15,047 nt of DNA from assembly GCA_017419895.1 (NCBI GenBank), contig JAFOKI010000043.1, positions 1 through 15,047 of the forward strand. The letters are read 5' to 3'. Below the pieces are notes generated by a model, which was not told the DNA's origin, searched no databases, and saw nothing but the letters and a program-made list of their open reading frames with translations. Numbering within the stretch: the stretch's first letter is position 1; every line of letters begins with the position of its first letter. Both the position numbers and the translations under genes were made by a program. This document shows, one piece after another, positions 7,779 to 14,613 of the stretch. This DNA is from Eubacterium sp. Its GTDB lineage: Bacteria; Bacillota; Clostridia; Peptostreptococcales; Anaerovoracaceae.

Positions 7779-9642
7779 TTTCTTCAAGTATCCTTTCAGC
7801 GATGCTTTCTGCATCAAGCCTGTATTTTTCTCTCAGATCGTTTGGAGCTCCGTGTTCTATAAAGATATCCGGCCATCCGAAGCGCTGTACTCTGTATCCA
7901 TCAGGAACCGCTGCCGCGAGCGCTTCCCCGAAGCCTCCGGCAAGAGCTCCGTCTTCGAGTGAAACCAGATTTGTTGCATCTGCATCGAGGCATGAAAGAT
8001 CCATGGGTTTTACGGTACGGACATCCACTATCCCGGCATCCACGCTTTTTTCCAGAAGGATTTTTCTGACTTTGACGGCCGTCTCAAGCATAGTTCCCAC
8101 AGCCCAGATATCAATATCGCATCCTGATGCTATTCTCAGGTTCGAAATCCCTTCATGAAGATTTGAACCCTTCCCTTTAGACAAAAGCATTTTCACTTCC
8201 GGATCGGTAAGCACACAGCCGCGTGGATATCTTATCGCGACCGGTCCGTCAACGTAGAACGCGTATTTCAACATGTCTTTCATCTGTTCGCCGCTTGCCG
8301 GAGTCAGTATCATCATGTTCGGTATCGATCTCAGATATGAAAGATCGTACATACCGTGATGTGTTTCACCGTCCTGCCCGACCGCGCCTGCCCTGTCGAT
8401 CGCGAATATGACCGGGAGATCCTGGAGACATACGTCTTCTACGATTTGGTCATACGCTCTCTGAAGGAATGAATCGTAAATTGCGACGAGCGGTCTGATA
8501 CCGCAGGACGCAAGTCCCGCAGCCATTCCCACAGCGTGCTGTTCGGCGATCCCCACATCAAAGAATCTATCGGGGTGTTTTCTCCTGAATTCCGAAAGGC
8601 CGACTGCGTCTCCCATCGCTGCGGATATAGCAGCAACATCATTCCTTTCTTCTGCGATCTCCAGCATCGTTTCTCCAAGAACATCGGAATAAGAACGCGT
8701 TTTCGCGGACTTTTCTTTACCCGTTTCCTTGTCGAAAGGTCCAATACCGTGAAACTTGTCAGGATCTTTCTCCGCGTTCAGGTAACCCTTGCCTTTTTTT
8801 GTTATTATATGAACTACAACGGACTCTTCCGAATTCTTGGCCTGCTCAAGGGTATCCATCAGTTTTTTGATGTCATGACCGTCAATCGGTCCGAGGTATG
8901 TAAAACCGAACTCTTCAAAAAGGATGCCCCCGCCGATCATCATATACTTGATTATGTCTTTTGAACCGGCCATAGCCCTTGCGATATCGTGACCGACTAT
9001 CGGCATTTTATCAAGTCTGTTCTTAATTTCACGTTTGGCTCCCGCATATCTATGGGATGTTCTGAGCTTATTCAGATGTCTGGAGACTCCTCCGATGTTC
9101 TTCGAAATCGACATGCCGTTGTCATTGATGACAATTATGACTTTCGAATCCGAAGAACCAATGTTGTTGAGAGCCTCATATGCCATACCTCCGGTCAGAG
9201 AACCGTCCCCGATCACGGCTATTACCTCGCCGCTTTGTCCGAGAATATCACGCGCGTGTGCCATTCCGCTCGCTGCTGAGATAGATGTGCTCGAATGTCC
9301 GGTTTCATATACATCGTGCTCGCTTTCACGTCTTTTCGGAAAACCGCTTAGGCCTCCTGTCTGTCTGAGCGATGAAAAGCCTTCCGCACGACCCGTAAGT
9401 ATTTTATGAACATATGACTGATGACCGACATCCCAGATGATTCTGTCTTTCGGACTGTTGAATACTTTATGAAGCGCGATAGTGAGTTCGACAGCTCCGA
9501 GATTTGACGCAAGATGACCGCCTGTTCTCGAAACACTTTCGATTAAAAACTCCCTGATCTGCCATGCGAGCAGATCGAGTTCATCACTGTCCATGTTCTT
9601 TAAATCGTCCGGGAAGTTGTATTCTGTGATTTTTGATTTCAT
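7762..9642 (-). CDS. dxs: 1-deoxy-D-xylulose-5-phosphate synthase
   Basis: Thiamine-diphosphate enzyme that condenses pyruvate and glyceraldehyde-3-phosphate to DXP, the first step of the MEP isoprenoid route (also feeding thiamine and pyridoxal in some bacteria). The protein has 626 residues, normal length. Visible motifs are GGHLASNLG with H43, DVGHQSYVHK at 71-80, the TPP/metal motif GDGSLTGG at 145-152 ending at the N-D-N near 173-175, GIAEQHAVG with catalytic E367, and DRAGAVGQDGETHHG at 416-430. It opens with an ATG at 9642, with GGGAGG at 9656-9651 spaced 8 bases, the strongest ribosome site seen here. A 46-base gap separates it from ispA. Its 3' end overlaps tlyA. Together with ispA it points to MEP-derived isoprenoids for undecaprenyl lipid, quinone and tRNA modification. 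Confidence 0.98.
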   Translation of the reverse strand: MKSKITEYNFPDDLKNMDSDELDLLAWQIREFLIESVSRTGGHLASNLGAVELTIALHKVFNSPKDRIIWDVGHQSYVHKILTGRAEGFSSLRQTGGLSGFPKRRESEHDVYETGHSSTSISAASGMAHARDILGQSGEVIAVIGDGSLTGGMAYEALNNIGSSDSKVIIVINDNGMSISKNIGGVSRHLNKLRTSHRYAGAKREIKNRLDKMPIVGHDIARAMAGSKDIIKYMMIGGGILFEEFGFTYLGPIDGHDIKKLMDTLEQAKNSEESVVVHIITKKGKGYLNAEKDPDKFHGIGPFDKETGKEKSAKTRSYSDVLGETMLEIAEERNDVAAISAAMGDAVGLSEFRRKHPDRFFDVGIAEQHAVGMAAGLASCGIRPLVAIYDSFLQRAYDQIVEDVCLQDLPVIFAIDRAGAVGQDGETHHGMYDLSYLRSIPNMMILTPASGEQMKDMLKYAFYVDGPVAIRYPRGCVLTDPEVKMLLSKGKGSNLHEGISNLRIASGCDIDIWAVGTMLETAVKVRKILLEKSVDAGIVDVRTVKPMDLSCLDADATNLVSLEDGALAGGFGEALAAAVPDGYRVQRFGWPDIFIEHGAPNDLREKYRLDAESIAERILEEIERKA

Positions 9643-9650
9643 GCCGTTTT

Positions 9651-9656
9651 CCTCCC
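9651..9656 (-). promoter_or_regulatory. Ribosome binding site of dxs
   Basis: GGGAGG on the minus strand lies 8 bases before the dxs ATG. It is one base downstream of the small hairpin at 9658-9670. Confidence 0.75.
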
Positions 9657-9657
9657 G

Positions 9658-9670
9658 CCTGCTGAGCAGG
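9658..9670 (-). repeat. Short hairpin between ispA and dxs
   Basis: CCTGC-TCA-GCAGG on the transcript is a 5-bp GC-rich stem with a 3-base loop. It ends one base before the dxs Shine-Dalgarno. There is no U-tract, so it is not a terminator. It could influence RNA stability or ribosome access, or be chance. Confidence 0.35.
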
Positions 9671-9688
9671 TTCAGTCAGATAACAATA

Positions 9689-10579
9689 CTATTTGCTTCT
9701 CTTCTCGAGTTTTTCGGCCAGTTTGCGGAAAAATTCCGTATCACCGTCTATCTCATCCAAAGCCTTAATCGCCAGCTGCGAATGCTCGTGCAGCTTTTTC
9801 CTGGCTTCATCCAGTCCGTATACCGAAACAAAGGTCAGTTTGTTCGCTGCTTCATCGCTTCCGACCGGTTTTCCTATTTCCTCCGTAGTACCGGTTACGT
9901 CAAGTATATCATCGGCTATCTGGAATGCGAGTCCCAGCTGCGACGAGTATTCGTCCATGGCTTTGTGGAGCTCGGGTCCGGCACCGCCCAGATAAAGCCC
10001 GGCTTTTATCGATGCTTTTATCAAAGCTGCTGTTTTATTCAGATGGATGAATTCCAACAGCTCTTCTGATGCTGTCTCTCCTGCGTTTTCAGCTTCTATG
10101 TCCGCGACCTGCCCAGCGATCATGCCGTTCACACCGCTTCCCTCAACGATTGTTTTTGCGGCGAGTATCCTTGATTTCATCATATCAGCAGGACATCCCG
10201 ATATGTCATTGATCATGACCTCAAATGCTGAATTGAGAAGTCCGTCACCAGCAAGAGTTGCCATCCCCGCGCCGTAAATCATGTGATTCGTCGGTTTTCC
10301 GCGTCTCAGCTCGTCATCGTCCATTGCAGGAAGATCGTCATGAACCAGAGAATACGTGTGTATGAATTCGATCGCGCATGCATAAGGCATTGCGACTTGT
10401 ATGTCACCACCCGCAAGTTCGCATGCGGCGAGCATCATGACAGGTCTGAGCCTTTTGCCGCCGGCAGTAAGGCTGTAAAGCATCGAGTCGTGAATAGTTC
10501 TGGCATGGTACAGCACTGCCGGAACCATTGCCGGAAGTCTTTTCTCCACAAGTATTCTGTATTCGTCGAAGGTTCTCAT
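9689..10579 (-). CDS. ispA: Farnesyl diphosphate synthase-type polyprenyl synthetase
   Basis: Condenses IPP with allylic diphosphates, most likely giving farnesyl diphosphate. With the ATG start the protein has 296 residues, normal for bacterial FPP synthases. The first aspartate-rich motif is DDLPAMDDD at 81-89 (the DDxxxxD form with two extra residues typical of bacterial FPP synthase), with Y76 five residues before it, an aromatic that limits chain length. The second motif is DDILD at 223-227 in FQIADDILDVTG. Other conserved parts are GGKRLRP near 40-46, and a GQ..D segment near 156-160. A GTG at 10588 would overlap xseB by 8 bases but sits one base after its AAGGA. The ATG at 10579-10577 is 10 bases from AAGGA (10594-10590) and starts at the usual place, so it is preferred. 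The order xseB-ispA-dxs is the usual Bacillota arrangement. Product length is inferred from motifs, not proven. Confidence 0.95.
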   Translation of the reverse strand: MRTFDEYRILVEKRLPAMVPAVLYHARTIHDSMLYSLTAGGKRLRPVMMLAACELAGGDIQVAMPYACAIEFIHTYSLVHDDLPAMDDDELRRGKPTNHMIYGAGMATLAGDGLLNSAFEVMINDISGCPADMMKSRILAAKTIVEGSGVNGMIAGQVADIEAENAGETASEELLEFIHLNKTAALIKASIKAGLYLGGAGPELHKAMDEYSSQLGLAFQIADDILDVTGTTEEIGKPVGSDEAANKLTFVSVYGLDEARKKLHEHSQLAIKALDEIDGDTEFFRKLAEKLEKRSK

Positions 10580-10580
10580 A

Positions 10581-10796
10581 TCAATCACGTCCTTCCGATC
10601 CCGCTTCTTCTTCGAACTGCTCTATTTTCTGTCTTGCGCTGTCCAGAATGCCGCGACAGACTTTATAGTCTTTCATTCCTTCTTCATAATATTTTATTGC
10701 ATCCTCAAGATCCGTATCCTGTGATCTTATTTTTTCCGCATTCTGCCTCAGTCTCAGAAGAGCCTGTTCAAATGTGTCGTTCTTTTTATCGGTCAT
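10581..10796 (-). CDS. xseB: Exodeoxyribonuclease VII small subunit
   Basis: The 71-residue small subunit that binds XseA in exonuclease VII, which degrades single-stranded DNA from either end. The sequence has the family pattern: FEQALLRLRQNAEKI, then a D-L-E-D-A-I-K-Y-Y-E-E-G segment around residues 26-37, then a coiled, charged tail with C-R-x-x-L-D-x-A-x-x-K-I-E. Length is normal (about 60-80). Its ATG is one base after the xseA stop, with GGAGG at 10807-10803 inside the end of xseA and 6-base spacing, so the two subunits are probably translated in a coupled way. Confidence 0.95.
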   Translation of the reverse strand: MTDKKNDTFEQALLRLRQNAEKIRSQDTDLEDAIKYYEEGMKDYKVCRGILDSARQKIEQFEEEAGSEGRD

Positions 10797-10797
10797 T

Positions 10798-11940
10798 TTA
10801 CACCTCCGCGGAAAGCGATTCGATAACCGATTCCGCTTTACCGTCTTTCATGTTTATAGTGTACCGGTCCCCTACTTCCATCCCGGCAATACCCGTTACC
10901 GGTTTACCGTTTACATCCCTGATAACAGCGTATCCCTTTTCTACTATTTTCGAAGGATCGCTCAACTCCAACGAAAGCCGGTACTCTTCAACTGCACGCT
11001 CGTTTTTTAAGAGCCGCTCCTTGAGCGAATTCAACATTTCATGTCTGATTCTGTCCGTCATAAGTTCGGAATACATGAACCTGTTTTCAAGTTCCCTGAA
11101 AAACTGCCTTTTCAGGATTTCTATCTCATCAGCAAGTTCACCGGTATCAGGAACTGCTATAACACCTGCTTTAGTCGGTGTTTCCGCACGTACATCGGCA
11201 ACCAGGTCGGCGATCGAAAAATCGATTTCGTGACCAACTGCTGAGATAACCGGTATTTTTGACGCAAAAATGCTCCGCGCGACACACTCTTCGTTGAACG
11301 GCGAGAGTTCCTCCATAGAACCGCCTCCCCGTCCCACTATCAGAATGTCTGTCTCGGGATGAAGCCTGTTCGCTGTGTCGATGGCACGGGCTATCTGTTC
11401 GGCCGCTCCTGTACCTTGGACTGCCGCAGGGTATATCATCACGTCAACAAAGCTGTTTCTTGCGGTTATGTTTTTCAGTATATCCTTCACTGCTGCGCCG
11501 CCCGGGGAAGTGACTATTCCTATTCTTGCCGGAAAAGCCGGTAGCTGTTTCTTGTATTTCGGGTCGAAAAGCCCTTCCTTTTCGAGCTTCTCCTTCATCC
11601 TGAGGAATTCCTCAGCCAGTTTTCCCAGCCCCTTCTCTTCTATGTCATTTACCCATAACGAATAAGTGCCGGTCTTTTCATAAACATCGATCGTACCGGT
11701 TATTATAACTTCCATTCCGTCCGTTATCCTGAACGGAAGGACCGGCGTTTTTCCGCGCGAAACCTTGCACGCAATCTTGCTCGAATCATCTTTCAGATCG
11801 AAATACACCATTCCGTTCCTGTGATAATTGACACCGGAAACCTCACCCGTCACTCTTACGTTTATGAGCAGCGGATCAGTCTTGAGTATTCTCGCGACAT
11901 AGGCATTCAGTTCACTTACTTTTATCGGTTTTAAGGCCAT
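10798..11940 (-). CDS. xseA: Exodeoxyribonuclease VII large subunit
   Basis: Catalytic subunit of exonuclease VII. The N-terminal OB-fold is at about 1-100, opening with MALKPIKVSELNAYVARIL. The catalytic core includes IGIVTSPGGAAVKDI near 140-154, VGRGGGSMEELSPFNEE at 202-218, and SAVGHEIDFSIADLVADVRA at 233-252. A helical/coiled region runs from about 265 to 326, and the closing small beta part has KGYAVIRDVNGKPV near 335-348. At 380 residues it is shorter than well-known members (Escherichia coli about 456, Bacillus subtilis about 448). The loss lies in the coiled-coil region, which looks like one short hairpin, while the catalytic motifs are intact. The start ATG at 11940 lies inside the 3' end of the upstream gene (29-base overlap) with GGAAGGGA just upstream. 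Confidence 0.97.
   Translation of the reverse strand: MALKPIKVSELNAYVARILKTDPLLINVRVTGEVSGVNYHRNGMVYFDLKDDSSKIACKVSRGKTPVLPFRITDGMEVIITGTIDVYEKTGTYSLWVNDIEEKGLGKLAEEFLRMKEKLEKEGLFDPKYKKQLPAFPARIGIVTSPGGAAVKDILKNITARNSFVDVMIYPAAVQGTGAAEQIARAIDTANRLHPETDILIVGRGGGSMEELSPFNEECVARSIFASKIPVISAVGHEIDFSIADLVADVRAETPTKAGVIAVPDTGELADEIEILKRQFFRELENRFMYSELMTDRIRHEMLNSLKERLLKNERAVEEYRLSLELSDPSKIVEKGYAVIRDVNGKPVTGIAGMEVGDRYTINMKDGKAESVIESLSAEV
10803..10807 (-). promoter_or_regulatory. Ribosome binding site of xseB inside xseA
   Basis: GGAGG spans the last codons of xseA, with 6 bases to the xseB ATG and the xseA stop lying between them, a layout typical of coupled subunits. Confidence 0.7.
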
Positions 11941-12883
11941 ATTCTTCCCTTCCGAGAAGCGCTGTTCCTACCGCGTTGTCGGATGAAAGCCCCGGTTCCC
12001 CAAATACGATCCCCGGATATTTCTTTCCGATCTCACTTCTCAGATACCTGCTGGCCGAGACTCCGCCTGCCAGCAGTACGTTTGCAGTTTTATATTTGTC
12101 AGACAGATATTCCGCCATTCCTGTAATCGCTTCCGCTATGCGGCTGAACAGCGATACAGTGATTTCTGTTTCCGGGACATGATTTTCGATCGATCTTTGA
12201 CAAGCGGTCTCGATGCCGGACAGATTAATATAACCATCTATTATCTTGATTTTCGGCAGCATCGTCTTAGTTTTACCAACTTCAGACCCCGTTGCTGCAA
12301 TTCTGTCAAGCTCTTTCCCGGTGGGAAAACCATATCCCATGGCTACTCCCGCTCTGTCTATAAGCTGTCCAAACGATATGTCTTTCGTCCCTCCGACTAT
12401 ACTGTAATTACACCCGTTTTCCGTTCTCTCACAAAGCACGCACTCGGTCGTACCTCCCGATAGATGGAACATTATATATCGTGCGGAGTTTTCAAGCTTT
12501 GTTCTGTGGGCAGCAGCATATATATGCCCTTCCTGGTGCGAAAAACAGTAAAGCGGAACAACAAGAAGCCTTGAAAATGCTTTTGCGAAGGATTCACCGG
12601 CCATAAATACCGGCATATACGAACCGTCCTGAGGTCTGGGCTTTGTCGAGACCGAAACAGCAGCGATCCGTTCCTTTACGCCGGGAATGTCACATATTTC
12701 ATCGATTATTTCAGGCATGTTCCTTATGTGCTGAAAAAGCGCTTCCTGCTGACGCAGACCACGCTCTCCCTGCTTCACATCCAGCAGCTTCCGCTCGTCT
12801 TTCACTACGCTGCCGTCGAGTGAGACAAGTGCGGCCGATGTCGTATAATTGCTTGTATCTATCCCGAGAATGAGGTTCCTCAT
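11912..12883 (-). CDS. Kae1/TsaD-like protein (peptidase M22 family paralog)
   Basis: A 323-residue ASKHA-fold protein of the TsaD/Kae1 superfamily, related to the enzyme that transfers threonylcarbamoyl to tRNA A37 (t6A). It starts ILGIDTSNYTTSAALV, the first phosphate-binding loop (TsaD has IETSxDET). HQEGH at 116-120 supplies the two metal histidines, and D302 in SSDNA matches the third TsaD metal ligand. LSGGTTE near 141-147 replaces the usual SGGHT; GKELDRIA at 189-196 and LAGGVSASRYLR near 271-282 are recognisable. The GPG region of canonical TsaD is replaced by KPRPQDGSYMPVFMAGE at 81-97. This fits a separate clostridial TsaD-like group rather than TsaD itself, and its activity is not known to me. 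The ATG at 12883 overlaps the nusB stop by four bases, with AGGAG at 12897-12893. It sits where folD often stands between nusB and xseA. Confidence 0.85.
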   Translation of the reverse strand: MRNLILGIDTSNYTTSAALVSLDGSVVKDERKLLDVKQGERGLRQQEALFQHIRNMPEIIDEICDIPGVKERIAAVSVSTKPRPQDGSYMPVFMAGESFAKAFSRLLVVPLYCFSHQEGHIYAAAHRTKLENSARYIMFHLSGGTTECVLCERTENGCNYSIVGGTKDISFGQLIDRAGVAMGYGFPTGKELDRIAATGSEVGKTKTMLPKIKIIDGYINLSGIETACQRSIENHVPETEITVSLFSRIAEAITGMAEYLSDKYKTANVLLAGGVSASRYLRSEIGKKYPGIVFGEPGLSSDNAVGTALLGREEYGLKTDKSK

Positions 12884-13281
12884 CTCGCTTTACTCCTAAT
12901 CAGGCTTCCAAGGATCCCATTGATGAATACAGGCGCGTCATCCGTGCCGTATATCTTGGCAAGATCGACCGCTTCGTTTGCAGATACCGGATCAGGAATG
13001 TCATCCCAATACAGTATCTCAGCTGCGGCAAGTCTTAAAATGGCAAGGTCGGGTTTTGCCATTCTGGCTGTGCTCCATTTTTCACTGAATTTGTCGATCT
13101 GTTCATCTATAAAGGCAGTGTTTTCAATACAAAATCTTATTACATTCTCAGCATACGGCTGCTGCTCTCCAAGGCCGGCTTCTTCTATCCAGCTTTGGAT
13201 AACATCTGCACTTGTCTCGTTCAGGACATCCGATCTGTACAGTATTTTCATCACTCGTTCTCTGGCATCAGTCCTGTTCAT
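12880..13281 (-). CDS. nusB: Transcription antitermination factor NusB
   Basis: Small all-helical RNA-binding protein that, with S10 (NusE), binds boxA RNA for rRNA antitermination. The 133 residues are normal length. The N-terminus reads DARERVMKILYRSD, and the conserved C-terminal half shows W-x-x-x-R-M-x-K-P-D-L-A-I-L-R-L-A with AAEILY, DIPDPVSANEAVDLAKIYG, and PVFINGILGSLIR. It is joined to the preceding asp23 gene and the following TsaD-like gene by 4-base ATGA overlaps on both sides. The ribosome site is GAGGT 5-6 bases ahead of the ATG. asp23(yqhY)-nusB is a standard Bacillota pair. Confidence 0.97.
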   Translation of the reverse strand: MNRTDARERVMKILYRSDVLNETSADVIQSWIEEAGLGEQQPYAENVIRFCIENTAFIDEQIDKFSEKWSTARMAKPDLAILRLAAAEILYWDDIPDPVSANEAVDLAKIYGTDDAPVFINGILGSLIRSKAR

Positions 13282-13637
13282 TTTATACCTCGGTTATTTT
13301 CTCTTACGCTTATAACGTTTCTCACATTTATGTTTACTGTTGCCGTCATGTCGAATTCACTCGACAGAAATTTGGTCACGGCGCTTTGAATGTCCCAGGC
13401 GAGCTGCGGTATTCTTACTCCGTATTCGACATCCACATAAATGTCAAATTCGGTGTCAGTTCCGTTGTCAGACATTCTGACTCCCCTTACTTTACCGCCG
13501 ATCATCGGAATATTCACGGGTAAGTTGGAAGAAAGCCCTGCAACACCGTCGATCCCGGATACGATACCGGCTACCTTCCGTAATATTTCCTCTTCTGTGT
13601 AAACGGCGGGGCCGCTTTGTTCGATTGATTCAGTCAT
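13278..13637 (-). CDS. Asp23/Gls24 family protein (YqhY-like)
   Basis: A 119-residue member of the Asp23/Gls24 (DUF322) family. Visible pattern: YTEEEILRKVAGIVSGIDGVAGL, then VRGVRMSDNGTDTEFDIYVDVEYGVRIPQLAWDIQSAV and ATVNINVRNV. No signal peptide or membrane segment is seen. In Bacillus the homologue YqhY lies between accBC and nusB and has been linked to fatty-acid synthesis control (acetyl-CoA carboxylase). Here the gene upstream is a CBS protein, not accC, so that link cannot be read from context. GGGAG lies 4 bases before the ATG; the gene is 19 bases after the CBS gene and overlaps nusB by four bases. Confidence 0.94.
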   Translation of the reverse strand: MTESIEQSGPAVYTEEEILRKVAGIVSGIDGVAGLSSNLPVNIPMIGGKVRGVRMSDNGTDTEFDIYVDVEYGVRIPQLAWDIQSAVTKFLSSEFDMTATVNINVRNVISVRENNRGIK

Positions 13638-13656
13638 AATACTCCCGCAGCCTCAT

Positions 13657-14574
13657 TCAGTTCTCGTCATCACCGTTTGTTTCTTCCGGAAGCAGACGGA
13701 ACCTGACGCGTTCTATTCTCCGTTCTTTAACGGAAAGTATAGTGAATTCGTACCTTCCGTCTTTTACTGTCCTGTTTACGTATCCGTCTTTCGGGATCTC
13801 GCCAACCAGGTCGAGGATGAATCCTCCGATAGTTTCCGAATTCTCAGATTCAAGATCTGATCCGGTAGTTTCATTCAGGTCGTCAAGAGAAACATTACCG
13901 TCAACCAGATATGTGTCATCGGCAATTTTATCGATGATTTCCTCTTCTTCATCGTATTCGTCATCGATTTCACCGACGATTTCCTCGATTATGTCTTCCA
14001 TAGTGACGATACCGCTGAAACCGCCGTATTCATCAATAAGCACCGCGATGTGTTGTTTTTTACGCTGCATCTCGACGAAAAGCGTATCGATTTTCTTTGT
14101 TTCAGGAATGAAATATGCTTCTCTCAGGATCGGTCTGAGCTCAACACCGTCGAAGCCGTACTGCCTTGCACTCGCAAAGAAATCCTTCAGGTTAAGTATT
14201 CCGATTATATGATCCGGATCGTCCTCACAGACCGGTATTCTCGAATACCTGAGTTCCATCAGCTGATCCATGTATTCTTCCGGGGGGTCGTTTATGTCTA
14301 TCATAAAGACGTCCGTCCTCGGGGTCATGATCTCATAAGCGAGTTCATCATCGAAACGGAAAAGACTCTCTATTCTCTTTCTTCCCTCTTCGTTGATGAC
14401 TCCCGTCTTTTGTCCTTCTTCAAGAATCGACTTTACATCTTCTTCAAAAATAGCAGCTTCCTCGAGAGAAGACTTCTTTTTGAAGAACTTAAAATAAACA
14501 ATTACCAGAACGACCGCGATTATGATTATCGCTATCGCTGCAATGAGAAATAATTGGCTACTGTCGGAATCCAT
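13657..14574 (-). CDS. CBS-pair/CorC_HlyC domain protein with a single membrane anchor
   Basis: 305 residues from the ATG at 14574. Residues 8-28 are one strongly hydrophobic segment followed by KFFKKK, suggesting N-out, C-in topology. A linker at about 40-80 (FEEDVKSILEEGQKTGVINEEG) leads into EIMTPRTDV, two CBS repeats at about 84-140 and 147-203, a very acidic stretch at 195-214, and a CorC_HlyC domain at about 217-297. The usual four-pass DUF21 (CNNM) domain is missing, and a soluble CorC-like layout has gained one anchor. Relatives act in Mg/Co efflux or bind adenine nucleotides; the role here is unproven and 'hemolysin' names should not be trusted. A GTG at 14592 would add six residues but has no ribosome site; GGAG at 14585-14582 with 7-base spacing sets the ATG. 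It follows the U32 gene by 39 bases. Confidence 0.9.
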   Translation of the reverse strand: MDSDSSQLFLIAAIAIIIIAVVLVIVYFKFFKKKSSLEEAAIFEEDVKSILEEGQKTGVINEEGRKRIESLFRFDDELAYEIMTPRTDVFMIDINDPPEEYMDQLMELRYSRIPVCEDDPDHIIGILNLKDFFASARQYGFDGVELRPILREAYFIPETKKIDTLFVEMQRKKQHIAVLIDEYGGFSGIVTMEDIIEEIVGEIDDEYDEEEEIIDKIADDTYLVDGNVSLDDLNETTGSDLESENSETIGGFILDLVGEIPKDGYVNRTVKDGRYEFTILSVKERRIERVRFRLLPEETNGDDEN

Positions 14575-14581
14575 AAGTTTA

Positions 14582-14585
14582 CTCC
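14582..14585 (-). promoter_or_regulatory. Ribosome binding site deciding the CBS-protein start
   Basis: GGAG, 7 bases before the ATG at 14574-14572. It lies inside the reading frame of the alternative GTG start (14592), which has no purine-rich site upstream, so the shorter protein is favoured. Confidence 0.65.
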
Positions 14586-14613
14586 ATGTCACAAGTTATA
14601 ACTGTTCTAGTGG

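Noticed and set aside
10283..11233. A long open frame of about 316 codons on the plus strand opposite ispA, xseB and xseA
   Set aside because: It lies antisense to three well-supported genes, its translation has no recognisable domain and is rich in Ser, Phe and Cys as expected of a shadow frame.
13657..14574. Naming the CBS protein and TlyA as hemolysins
   Set aside because: The motifs indicate CBS/CorC and 2'-O-methyltransferase functions; the hemolysin labels are historical and not supported by anything in the sequence.
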